This document shows positions 13,641 through 24,069 of a stretch of DNA of 64,000 nucleotides, one piece after another. The notes under the pieces are model-generated. The model did no database searches and was not told the origin of the DNA. It saw nothing but the letters and a program-made list of their open reading frames with translations. The first letter of the stretch is position 1; each line of letters begins with the position of its first letter. This stretch comes from Alisma plantago-aquatica (lineage: Eukaryota; Streptophyta; Magnoliopsida; Alismatales; Alismataceae): positions 115,684,767 through 115,748,766 of the forward strand of contig OY856411.1 of assembly GCA_963693085.1 (NCBI GenBank). The letters are read 5' to 3'. The translations under genes were made by a program, and so were the position numbers.

Positions 13641-14363
13641 TGACCTGAGATACCTTGTAAAGTTTAGGGCAAGACACTCTTAGGAGTTATGAATGTAACA
13701 CCAAGTAATGGTGTGGCTAATACTTTGATAGTTGAAACACCTAGAGTGGTTGATAACGGACAACCTTATATCAACAATGCCTTAACCAGAGATGAGTCCA
13801 TGTCCATTGATGATGGTTGGACATTTCAAATGTATAAATCATGATCAATACACTACAAAATAAATGTGATGGGCTAGTGCATAAAGTATTAGGATGCGGA
13901 ATACCCTAATACAAGATAAGTTGAGGAACTTAGTAAGTGAAAAGTAATGAGGGAAGTGATACACCAAGGCATGGTAAATATCACATCCAACACTTTAAGG
14001 TTGTTACACCTTGATGCATCTTAAATCCAATATACTTGGATGAGTAACCCATTATGTGTGTCATGTCAATTGTTACATTGAGATGGAATGCACTTTGATA
14101 AGTGTAGGATATCATATCTTCAGAAAGGTTTAAGCCAAGTTAATAATGTATAATGTAATCATACCCTGATAAGGATGAGAGAGGAACTCATACCTTGTGT
14201 TGATGATTCATTTAATGATAAATGATGAGAATAAATAAGTATGATTGAATACTTATGATATTAATGTATGCTCCTATATGTGTGAAACAATGAATTAGGT
14301 TTTAGATTGATAATATGAACTTGAAACACTATTCGGCTATAAAGGGAAACCCTAACCCTAATA

Positions 14364-14580
14364 GTTGTTGCCTGGTGAGAGGTGACAAGATGTTTAATGG
14401 CCTTATGAGCCATGCAGATTGTTTTTTCCTAGTGAGAGGTGACAAGATTTTTAATGGCCTTGTGAGTCATGTGTAAAGTTGTTGCCTAGTGAGAGGTAAC
14501 AAGATGATTAATGGGCCTGGTGAGCCATGTGAATAATTGTTGCCTAAAGATAGGTGACAAGATGCTTATAAAAGTCTAAT
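14364..14580 (+). repeat. 57-bp tandem array, copy 1 (four units)
   Basis: Four units begin with TTGCCTAGTGAGAGGTGACA or a close variant, followed by AGATGTTTAATGG and GTGAGCCATGTG, spaced about 57 bp apart. The 3' LTR has a matching four-unit array at 20922-21130. Confidence 0.75.
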
Positions 14581-14863
14581 GTAAGGAATGGTAATGTGCA
14601 AAATAAACTAAGGGAAATGAAAACCAGTAACTTCATAATAATAATAAATTGTTATAATAATAATGAAATCTTCATCATACATGCTTTATGCTTATTGTCA
14701 AATAAGGGCTGTATTGTTTTTAATATGCTTAAAGGAGATAAGAGGAACACTTGTAGTACGTAAAGAATGTAAATTGATATGATGGCTTGCCCATGGTATA
14801 ATGCCTAGTTAATGGACGTGATTACCAATGATGAATTTAAGGGATTGATATCCCATAACGAAT

Positions 14864-15635
14864 GTGTAATCAAGATTGGTTACAGACCAATGTATGGCGG
14901 TGTAATTAGGATTGGTTAAAGTCCAACACCTAGCAGAGGCTTAATGCCTATAATCAGGAGTGGTTAGAGTCCACTGCCTCGTAGAGGCGTGAAGCATGTA
15001 ATTAGGATTAGTTATGGACCAATGCCTGGTGGTGTAATCGTGATTGGTTAAAGTCCAATACATAGAAGAGGCTTAATGCCTGTAATCAGGAGTGGTTAGA
15101 GTCGACTAACTGGAAGAGGCGTGAAGCCTAAAACCAGGATTGGTTAAAGTCCAATACCTGGAAGAGGCGTGAAGCCTGTAATCAGGAGTGGTTAGAGTCC
15201 ACTTCCTGGTAGACGAGTGAAGCCTGTAATCAGGAGTGGTTAAAGTCCAATACCTAGCAGAGGCGTGAAGCCTGTAATTAGGAGTGGTTAGAGTCCACTG
15301 CCTAGCAGAGGCATGAAGCCTGTAATCAGGAGTGGTTAGAGTCCACTACCTGGCTGTGTAATCAGGATTGTTTAAAGTCCAATACCTGGAAGAGGCATGA
15401 AGCCTGTAATCAGGATTGGATAAATTCCAATACCTGGCAGAGGCGTGAAGCCTGTAATCAGGAGTGGTTAGAGTCCACTTCCTGGAAGAGGTGTGAAGCC
15501 TATAATCCGGAGTGGTTAGAGTCCACAGCCTGGCTGTGTAATTAGGATTGGTTAAAGTCCAATACCTGGTAGAGGCGTGAAGCCTGTAATCAGGATTGGT
15601 TAATGTCCAAAACCTGGCAGAGGCTTAATACCTGC
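14864..15635 (+). repeat. 48-bp tandem array with paired hairpins, copy 1 (about 17 units)
   Basis: Seventeen units can be followed, each with GGATTGGTTAAAGTCCAAT or GGAGTGGTTAGAGTCCACT, then CCTGGCAGAGGCGTGAAGCC. Most are 48 bp and some are shorter. Each unit can fold as two small hairpins: ATTGG/CCAAT or AGTGG/CCACT around a 7-base loop, and AGGC/GCCT around GTGAA or TTAAT. Confidence 0.85.
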
Positions 15636-15785
15636 AATAATAACACAAGATTCGTTAAATCCCAGTGCCTAGAATAATAACACATGATTGGTTAAATGCC
15701 AATGCCTGGAATACTAACACATGATTGGTTAAATCACAATGCCTAGAATAATGCATATGATTGGCATAGTCCAATGCTTGGACAT
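15636..15785 (+). repeat. short tandem units following the 48-bp array, copy 1
   Basis: Several roughly 40-bp units of the form AATAATAACACAAGATTGG, then TTAAATCCCAATGCCTAG. They keep the ATTGG...CCAAT core of the 48-bp units but lose the second half, so they look like a derived sub-array. Equivalent to 22347-22445. Confidence 0.65.
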
Positions 15786-16096
15786 GATATGATGATGTAT
15801 ATTCACATGACTAGTACAATTCAATATTTGGTTAGCAAATTGGCTGAGACCAATAGATAGAAATGAGAATGATTCATGGATGACATACCATAATAATGAG
15901 CATCACATGATAAGATTGAGATAGTACGATGGGTAAATGATATATGTGTTCTCCAAATTCCTTATAAAGTGAATAGATGAACTACTGCTCTATCATAGAT
16001 AGCTACTATGCTTTAAAATATGAGAATATTATTTAATTGTGATAATAACATTGATGGTGGAGAGTTATATCTCTCGGTGGGGCAATTTTCAATTGT

Positions 16097-18082
16097 TATT
16101 ATTGTTATTTACCCTCCATTATACCCTCTAGTATACCCTATAGTGGAGAGTTATATCCCAGACATAGGACTAAGTTGATGAGTTTGTGTTAGTGCCCTCC
16201 AGTATACCCTATAGTGACTTCCTCTTATGCAAAAGAAAGGGTAAAGTTTATAAATGACTAGAGAACACGAGGAACACATTGCTGAGAACAATGTTGTTGC
16301 ACCAGGAGAGGGTGCAAGGGACCAGGAAAGAGAAGAATGAGTGCCTAAAAATTCCCATCTTGACCCAATCAGGATAGAGAATCTTACAATTTATGCTCTT
16401 GTGAGGCAAGTTAGGACAATAGTTATGAATATAATAGACTGGATACTAGAATTACAACCTAGGATACCATTCCTTAATACAAAAACATTGGGCTTTGAAA
16501 GGATTTCTAAATGACATAGTCATGTCGGAACAGTGGAAAATGTGAGAAAGATTAACATATGGCGAGAAAGTAGAATCTGCCATAAGTTTAGACAGATAGT
16601 ACATCTGTGATGGTAATGTCCAAGAAGAGGCAATAAGCTGAGAATTAAGGTAAGGTCTCTATAATTTTAGAGACATTTGCTTAATTGTTCTAAAAAGATA
16701 AAGTTTTTGGTGCCACCAGTGCAATAAATGCCTAGTGTTCCAGGGCAAGTGCCACTATGTAAATACAAAAGTCATAACTTTCCACCTGTAAGAACCCATG
16801 GCTTAGCTTATACATCGGTAATGAGTCCGATAAGACTATGGTATGAGGATAAGGCATGGACATGTTAAGCATACTAAACCCTTTTATTCAAAAAGAAGGG
16901 AGTATATTGCCCAACAACCGAGGTAGAATTGGTAGGGCTTACGAAAGTTACAACCTAATAGTGTAAAAAGGTAAAAGAAACAACATGAAACATCTAGACT
17001 CTGTGTTTGAGTCAACCAGATGTGGTGGATGACTGCAAGGGATGACAGTCAGATAGAGCTTTCTCATTCTGATATGTCTTCTCTATATTTTATCTGATAA
17101 TTATAAGAAGGTAGTTGATGCTGATCTTCCTTTAATTAGTCCTATGAGGACATGAGGAAATGATCAGAAGGATGAGAACATATATTTGGATTAATATTCT
17201 CTTATATGTTTTGAAATTTCTCTCTTCACACAGAAAAGGAAGAGATGTAAAAGAAACACCCAGAGAAAATCTGAGATACTAAGTAGTAAAATTTAAAGAG
17301 ATGTTAAAAGTATGAAACACAATATAAAACGAATACATACTACCCAATTTCAGTTCTTGAATACCCTGGCCAGGTATTCATTTATTGAAGGCAAGGTAAG
17401 TATGACATATTTAGATTGTTATCTTTTGTATTACTCTGATCAAGTAGTTATTCTGAAACAATCTCAAGAGTTTAAAGAAGGAGATGAGGCATGGATATTT
17501 CTACGACATTCTAATCGATATATGAAGGAATTTCATTTACTCATAAGTCAACTTATAAACAAAAATGAGGATGTGAGGTGTTATTAACACGTGTTAGATA
17601 CCAAGGTAAGGAATTTTGGTATCTGAGAAACATCAGACTATCTTATGATAGTTACATGGAATGGTTAACTGTGGAATCAGTTTAGTTACCTAATGTAGTA
17701 TGGACATCATATGTTAGGGGTTTAAGCTTAGCATAAACATAAACATTGATAAGAATGATCTACTTGAAGGAATAATTGTAAAAATATTACAATAAAAGTT
17801 TGTCAAATGATGTTAACTAACAACCTCTATATGAGTGAGAAAAGTGTTACCTGACCCAAAATTAATTACACAGACGATAATGAAAAGATAGTGAACCATG
17901 TATCCTATGTGTTTGATCCCAAGGGTTTTCTTTGTAAAATAATTTGGTATTGATCAAAGTTCTATGGTTTATCCTTAACAATGAGATTTTATGTGGATGC
18001 TTGATGATATAACGAATGAATAATATATGTCTCCTTTTATCTGAGATTCAGGGGACGAAATCCTTGTTAGCGGTTTATAACT
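16097..18082 (+). mobile_element. element B internal region, heavily deleted
   Basis: Only about 2 kb separates the LTRs, against 5 kb or more for a complete gypsy interior. A gag start lies at 16254. A fragment at 17055-17115 (TTCTCATTCTGATATGTCTT then a TAAGAAGG word) matches the protease region of family A at 54619-54740 with a large deletion between. A frame of 91 codons (17312-17587) is compatible with a degraded integrase C-terminus (F-K-E-G-D-E-A-W near its middle) but this is uncertain. The 3' end has GGGGACGAAATCC and TTAGCGG just before the LTR, a degraded polypurine region. Confidence 0.65.
16254..16515 (+). pseudogene. gag N-terminal remnant of element B
   Basis: The frame starts MTREHEEHIAENNVV, has one stop at codon 29 and reads on to codon 87. 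The start resembles the family A gag start at 56528 (minus), which reads MSGNHEEHPAENSNV. That supports a common origin of A and B. No capsid core or zinc knuckle follows. It is a broken relic with no function of its own. Confidence 0.65.
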
Positions 18083-18990
18083 TGTAACGACCCTGACCTG
18101 GGTTATGAGGTAACTCTATTTGTTTTGGCTAATAAAGTTTCTTAGAACTTTATTATAATCTCGAAGGTGTTTTTTTATCATGAGATACATTTATGTTTCA
18201 AGTTTGGTCCCGGTTGAATGTTGTTTGAGCAATTTTCCTTAATTTTGGACCAAAGTGCAATTTACCCATATTGAGGGGTTATAATGCAAAATGTCACATG
18301 TTGGACATGACTTATATGTTTTCTAATCATAATAGAGAGAATGATTCAATTTTATGGCTTGTGGAAAGCCTAAATTCCAAGTTTCAACTTGTTTGAACAA
18401 TGCTGGTACATTGTGCACCAATTTTGGTACAAATTGCAATTTACCCAAAATGTAGGGTCGATATGCAAATTACCACCTCTAGATCGTTCCTACTCCCTCC
18501 TAGAATATTGTATAGGATATAGAAAGGAGAATACACCATTTTTTATTCCATTATAAATGATGGTAATCTTGGTGAAGAACTGACCAAGAAAAGGGATGAA
18601 TTGGAAAGCTTAACTTGAGTTGTATCAAGTTGAAAAGCTTATATATGAAAGCCTATTGGACAAGGAGCCATAGGAGGAGCCTCATATCGTTTTTTGGACT
18701 CTTGCAAAATTCCATATCGTGAAAAGAACCTTAAGGAGGTGTGGTGTGTCGGGTTACAACTTCCTTAGTAAAGTTGTGACAAGTTGTGCATAAAGTGATG
18801 AATTAATTAATATATCTTATTCAAAAGGATATGTAATGGCCGAATCTTTATCTCAAGATGATCCTCAATCATTTTGCAAGACAAAATAAATTATGATGCA
18901 TGTATGGACACGTGTCACCCATGCATGACACGTGGCACCTACTAGCTCAAAATGTTGACACCTCATTTTTGCCTTCCTTCATGAACAACA

Positions 18991-19002
18991 AGTATATATA
19001 CC
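18991..19002 (+). promoter_or_regulatory. TATA box of element B 3' LTR
   Basis: AGTATATATACC at the position equivalent to 12471-12482. Conservation of this box in both diverged LTRs supports it as the core promoter. Confidence 0.55.
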
Positions 19003-19049
19003 CATAGTTTCACCCCTTGGTGCAATTTTACGACCCTTATAACCCTCCT

Positions 19050-20215
19050 ACCCTAAGGTATCGTGCATAGAGCTCCCATATCGTGAAGGGATTATGTGGT
19101 ATCGTCCATAGAGCTCCCATATCGTGAAGGGATTATGTGGTATCGTTCATAGGCCTTGGGATATCGCCCATGGCAAGAACATATCACCCACATAGGTCAT
19201 GTTTGCCATATAGGGTGATATCGGCCATAGAGTGAAGTTTTGACTCCAAGTGAGTGTTATATCATTCCAGTGAGTGCCATATCGTGCAAGAGAGGTGGCA
19301 TATAGTGCAAGGACACTAGTGTATCGTGCCAATGTGTTAAGGTGCAAGAAGGAGCTCATACATATCCCTAAGGTGAGGATAAGATCATCTTCAACCTTGG
19401 ATTGAAGCTTGAATTTAGGGTTTTGATCTTCCTTTCTTTTCTTCTTCACCAATTTCTTATCCATAGTGATTCTTTGCATATAGAGGAGTTTTGAATTCCA
19501 TCTTCAACCTTAGGAACGTGGAGCTTTGGAGCTTGGAGTTTTGAAGTCGTTCTTAAGGCGGGTTATATAACTTGAACTCAACCATGTTATTATTTATCAA
19601 CTAAATTGCTGTAACTAGTGAAATACTTTAAAATTCAACATTTCCTGAAACAGTTGATGAGATTATGAGTTGAAGTAGTTGCTTGGACCTGTTTACATGA
19701 ACTATAGAAGTTATAACTAAGGTCTAGAGCTTGAAGATGGTGGTATCCCTTTATAAAAGTGATATCGGGTGCCAACACACAAGAAAGTACCTTTAACCCG
19801 ATATGATGTTGCACCTACTTCACTTGAACGATATGGATATGAATGAATACACAGTTGCATGATATGGGGGTGTAGTATACACCTCTTGCACGATAGGGAG
19901 TCAAGTATCCATACACAATACAAGGTTGAATGAATACTTATAATTTGACATGAAACCCTAAATTGTGTAACCGAATATGAGTAAAGAATAGAAAATGGTA
20001 TTGCACGATATAGTAGCTCGATACAAAACCCTAGTTGATTCTTAGCCCGACATGGTGATGGCTTAATACCTCATGCACGACATGGGTAACACATATAACA
20101 CCTCTAGCACGATATGAATGGTGTGTATATACTTTTAGCCCGATATGGTGAGTGTTCATATACTTACAACCTGATATGGCTAACATATGCACATTTCTAA
20201 CCCGAGATACCTTAT
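19050..20215. repeat. scattered ACGATAT / TATCGTGC word array, copy 2
   Basis: Equivalent to 12537-13640. Clear words are TATCGTGCATAG, ATATCGTGCAAG, TTGCACGATATAG, CCCGATATGG and GCACGATATGAATGG. Several are closer to a consensus here than in the 5' LTR. Confidence 0.55.
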
Positions 20216-20921
20216 AAAGGTGAGGGCAAGACACTCTTAGAAGTGATGAGTGTAAACCCAAGTAATGGTGTTGCTAATACTTTGATAGCTGAAACACCTA
20301 AAGTGGTTGATAATGGACAACCTTATATCAATAATTCGTCAACCAGAAATTAGACCATATCAATTGATGATGGTTGGACATTTCAAATGTATGACTCATG
20401 ATCAATACACTACAGAATAAATGTGATGGGATGGTGCATAAAGTATTAGTATGGGGAATACCCTAATACAAGATAAGTTGAGGAACTTATGTAAGTTAAA
20501 AGTAATGAGGGAAGTGATACACCAAGGTTTGATAAATATCACATCCAACACTTTAAGGTTGTTACACCTTGATGCATCTTAAATCCAATATACTTGGATG
20601 AGTAACCCATGATGTGTGTCATTTCAATTGTTACATTGAGATGGAATGCACTTTGTTAAGTGTAGGCAATCATAGCTTCAGAAAGGGTTAAGCCAATTTA
20701 ATAATGTATGATGTAATCATACCCTGATAAGGATGAGAGAGGAACTCATACCTTATGTTGATGATTCATTTAATGATAAATGATGACAATAAATAAGTAT
20801 GATTGAATACTTATGATATTAATGTATGCTCCTAGATGTTTGGAACAATGAATTAGGGTTTAGATTGATAGTATGAACTTGAAACCCTATTCGACTATAA
20901 AGGGAAACCCTAACCCTAATA

Positions 20922-21130
20922 GTTGTTGCCTAGTGAGAGGTGACAAAATGTTTAATGGCCTTATGATCCATGTGGATAATTGTTTCCCAGTGAGAGGTGA
21001 CAAGATGTTTAATGTCCTTGTGATCCATGTGGATAGTTGTTGCCTAGTGAGAGGTGACAAGATTATTAATGGGCCCGGTGATCCATATGAATAATTGTTG
21101 CCTAATGAGAGGTGACATGATTCTTATAAC
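20922..21130 (+). repeat. 57-bp tandem array, copy 2 (four units)
   Basis: Four units of TTGCCTAGTGAGAGGTGACA type. Because 57 is a multiple of three, a 73-codon frame runs through them with the repeated peptide core LVRGDKMFNGL. I regard that frame as a by-product of the repeat. Confidence 0.75.
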
Positions 21131-21422
21131 AATCTAATGTAAGGAATGGTAATGTGCAAAATAAACTAAGGGAAATGGAAACCAGTAACTTAATAATTAT
21201 AATAAATGGTTATAATAATAATGAAATCTTGATCATACATGATTTATGCTTATAGTCAAATAAGGGGTATAGTGTTTTGAATATGGTTAAAGGGGATAAG
21301 AGGAACACTTGTAGTATGTAAAGAATGTGAATTGATATGATGGCTTTCCCTAGGGTATAATTCCTAGTAAAAGAATGTGATAACCAATGATGAATCTAAA
21401 GGATAGATATCCCATAACGAAT

Positions 21423-22346
21423 GTGTAATCATGATTGGTTACAGACCAATGCCTAGCGGTGTAATCAGGATTGGTTAAAGTCCAATATATGGCATAAGAT
21501 TAATGTCTATAATCAAGAGTGGTTAGAGTCCACTGCCTGGAAGAGGTGTGAAGCTTGTAATTAGGATTGGTTACGTACCAATGCCTGGCAGTGTAATCAG
21601 GATTGGTTAAAGTCCAATACCTAGAAGAGGCTTAATGCCTATAATCAGGAGTGGTTAGAGTCCACTGCCTGGAAGAGGCATGAAGTTTGTAATCAAGATT
21701 GGTTAAAGTCCAATACCTGGCAGAGGTGTGAAGCCTATAATCAGGAGTGGTTAGAGTCCAATGCCTGGAAGAGGCATTAATCATGTAATCAGGATTGGTT
21801 AAAGTCTAATACATGGCAGAGGCGTGAAGCCTGTAATCAGGAGTGGTTAGAGTCCATTGCTTGGAAGAGGCGTGAAGCCTGTAATCAGGAGGTTAGATTC
21901 CACTGCCTGGATGTGTAATAAGGATTGGTTAAAGTCCAATACCTGGAAGAGGCATGAAGCATGTAATCAGGATTGGTTAAAGTCAAATACCTGGAGGAGG
22001 CGTGAAGGTTCTAATCAGGAGTGGTTAGAGTCCACTTCCTGGCAGAGGCGTGAAGCCTGTAATCAGGAGTGGTTAGAGTCCACTTCCTGGATGTTTAATC
22101 ATGATTGGTTAAAGTCCAATACCTGGAAGAGACGTGAAGCCTGTAATTAGGATTGGTTAAAGTCCAATACCTAGAAGAGGCATGAAGCCTGTAATCAAGA
22201 GTGTGAAGCATGTAATTAGGAGTGGTTAGAGTCCACTTCCTGGCTGTGTAATCAGGATTGGTTAAAGTCCAATACCTGGTAGAGGCATGAAGCCTTTAAT
22301 CAGGATTGGTTAAAGCCCAATACCTGGCAGAGGCTTAATGCCTGGA
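21423..22346 (+). repeat. 48-bp tandem array with paired hairpins, copy 2 (about 20 units)
   Basis: About twenty units of the same type as 14864-15635. The unit number differs from the 5' LTR (about 17), so the arrays have changed length since insertion. ATTGG units mostly pair with CCAAT, and AGTGG units mostly with CCACT. A 97-codon frame (21857-22150) crosses the array. Confidence 0.85.
21857..22150 (+). other. 16-residue-repeat open frame across the 48-bp array
   Basis: The 97-codon frame reads through about six units, because 48 is a multiple of three. It gives a period of 16 residues with variants of the core WLKSNTWKRREACNQ and EWLESTSW. It resembles no family known to me. It begins and ends inside the array and has no equivalent of the same length in the other LTR, so a protein role is doubtful. 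I list it because the periodic Trp-rich pattern is striking. Confidence 0.25.
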
Positions 22347-22445
22347 ATAATAACACAAGATTGGTTAAATCCCAATGCCTAGAATAATAACACAAGATTG
22401 GTTAAATCTCAATGCCTAGAATAATGCATATGATTGGCATAGTTC
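22347..22445 (+). repeat. short tandem units following the 48-bp array, copy 2
   Basis: Units such as AATAACACAAGATTGGTTAA followed by ATCCCAATGCCTAG, equivalent to 15636-15785 in the 5' LTR. Confidence 0.6.
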
Positions 22446-23283
22446 AATTCTTGGACATGAAATGATGATGTATACTCAATTTACTGGTACAATTCAATAT
22501 TTGGTTAGAAGATTGGATGAAGCCAACAGATAGAAATGAGAATGATTCATGATTGACATACCATGATAATGAGCAACACAGGATAAGCTTGAGATAGTAT
22601 GAGGATAAATGATATATGTGTTCTCCAAATTCCTTATAAAGTGAATAGATGGATTACTGATCTATCATAGATAGCTGCCATGCTTTAAAATATGAGAATG
22701 TTCTAAACTACTTATCTTTTGCTTAGTTTAATATTATTTAATTGCAATAATAACATTGTTGGCGAAGAGTTATATCTCTCGCTTGGGCAATTTTCAATTG
22801 TCTCACCTTTGTGGGATCCAAATTTTTAGGTAGACGTGCATGAGGAGGTGAAGACCTTTCTACAGAAAAAGAACAACAACAGCAGTGACAACTCATTTAG
22901 TGTATTATCTAACATGTCTTGTGGATAGAAGTCCTATGTGTCGTCTTTGTACTCTCAGGTCCTTGGAGTTGGTTCATTATGGTTTCATGAACGATATGAG
23001 GTTTTTGTCTTGTAAGCCTCAAGGTTTTATGTTGTTTCAGTATATGTTTTGACAAAGAAACTGTTATATGTTATCCTCGAGAAGAGATGGTACGGTGTAT
23101 GTACAATGTGAACAATGATGTATATAAAGTTTTGGTTCTACCTTAAAGAGTTTTCCTAGAAATGGATCTCTTTGCAAAATGGTTTTAATTTTAAGTGATT
23201 TTTGTTAATCCGTTGTTTATGTTGAAATTCCGCTTAATTAGTAACGATTTGTTTATCGGTTTGGCGACTGTCGTTACAAGAAG

Positions 23284-23295
23284 GGAAGACAAGAA

Positions 23296-23335
<40 letters not shown>

Positions 23336-24069
23336 AGAGGAGAGATAAAAGAAATCAAACTATATCATGATTGGTCAAAACATTGTTTCTATGTTGGTAA
23401 GTCATCTCATCGGTTGGCAGAACTTGATGTTCTATAAGTACACACATCCAGAGACACCATCAAAAGAAAAAACTTAAAGCATCATCAGTAGAGAAAACTT
23501 ACAAAACCAATAGAAGATGACATAGGATTCCCATTTGTACTCAATGATGGAAACACATCTCTCATCCAGCCAACAATTTTCCAGTAGAAAGGTGACATAA
23601 ACATAGATGGTCACAACGTCATCCACTCTCATCAGTGCTCTACTTATGAAATAATAAAGAAACATAGTTAGTCCCTAACCGACTACAAACCATGTTTCTA
23701 CAAATAGAGAGAACATAGATAGGATTCATTTGTTCTAAATCCATATAAATTTAGGTACACTTCCATCAATTCTCTAATGATCGTAGAACATACCACTCGA
23801 AATGGTTATCAATCAATAGAAGGGAAGCAATGCTAGGTTTGACCACATAAGTGTATCCATAAATTCCAAGCTATGGAGATTTTAAGACACAAGCATGATA
23901 TATACAAATTCCAAGGAAACCCTCAACTTGGATTATTCGTACTTAACACCACAAGAAAGATACACACTACTAAGCATGTAACCAGAAGCATCTAGATTGA
24001 CGCTAAGGGTATTGAAACATGATCAAGGAGTTAGAATAGGTTAGGGCTCTTATAGATATAAACACTTAA
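23284..24069 (-). other. AT-rich DNA between element B and the minus-strand pol remnant, probably family C LTR
   Basis: After the right flank of element B, this stretch has a TA microsatellite (23297-23331) and no gene. It lies directly downstream, on the minus strand, of an integrase C-terminal remnant. It would therefore be expected to be the 3' LTR start of the same minus-strand element. I could not align it to the second C LTR copy, which is cut by a copia LTR at the equivalent place. Confidence 0.35.
23297..23331. repeat. TA microsatellite
   Basis: About 17 uninterrupted TA steps. It gives the neighbouring frame an artificial Tyr-Ile run. Confidence 0.9.

Larger units (their letters stand above)
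11562..16096 (+). repeat. element B 5' LTR (3' end lost)
   Basis: Starts TGTAATGACCCTGACC and runs parallel to 18083 onward, with the same TATA box, word array, 57-bp array and 48-bp array. Similarity stops after CAATTTTCAATTGT at 16096. The last roughly 480 bp seen in the 3' LTR, and the primer-binding site expected after it, are missing. They are replaced by unrelated sequence with repeated TATACCCT(C/A)TAGT words. Confidence 0.8.
11562..23278 (+). mobile_element. element B: Ty3/gypsy LTR retrotransposon with very long LTRs and decayed interior
   Basis: Two direct repeats, 11562-16096 and 18083-23278, flank a 2-kb interior. The outer ends are TGTAATGACC on the left and GTCGTTACA on the right. 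The bases before it (AGAAA, 11557-11561) and after it (AGAAG, 23279-23283) fit a 5-bp target duplication with one change. The interior holds a gag start, a protease-region fragment and a GGGGACGAAAT-type 3' end, all on the plus strand. Several in-frame stops and large deletions make it non-autonomous and probably long dead. It is inserted in family C sequence. The gag start and the LTR start resemble family A. Confidence 0.8.
18083..23278 (+). repeat. element B 3' LTR, about 5.2 kb
   Basis: Begins TGTAACGACCCTGACC after a degraded polypurine region and ends CTGTCGTTACA, giving the short inverted ends TGTAACGAC / GTCGTTACA. It is the more complete of the two LTRs and shows what the 5' copy lost. 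Its parts in order are TATA box (18991), word array (19050-20215), 57-bp array (20922-21130), 48-bp array (21423-22346), derived short units and a unique 3' part (22800-23278). Confidence 0.8.

Noticed and set aside
14864..15635. CRISPR-like array of repeats
   Set aside because: The whole 48-bp unit is repeated with no unique spacers, no cas genes occur, and the context is a plant LTR. It is an ordinary tandem array apart from the hairpins.
17312..17587. The 91-codon ORF inside element B as an intact gene
   Set aside because: It sits at the position expected for decayed integrase and has only a weak F-K-E-G-D-x-x-W match. It is best regarded as a relic.
23297..23331. TA microsatellite as an origin or regulatory element
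   Set aside because: Simple TA runs also occur at 35071 and 39912 and are common in AT-rich plant DNA. Nothing else supports a role.
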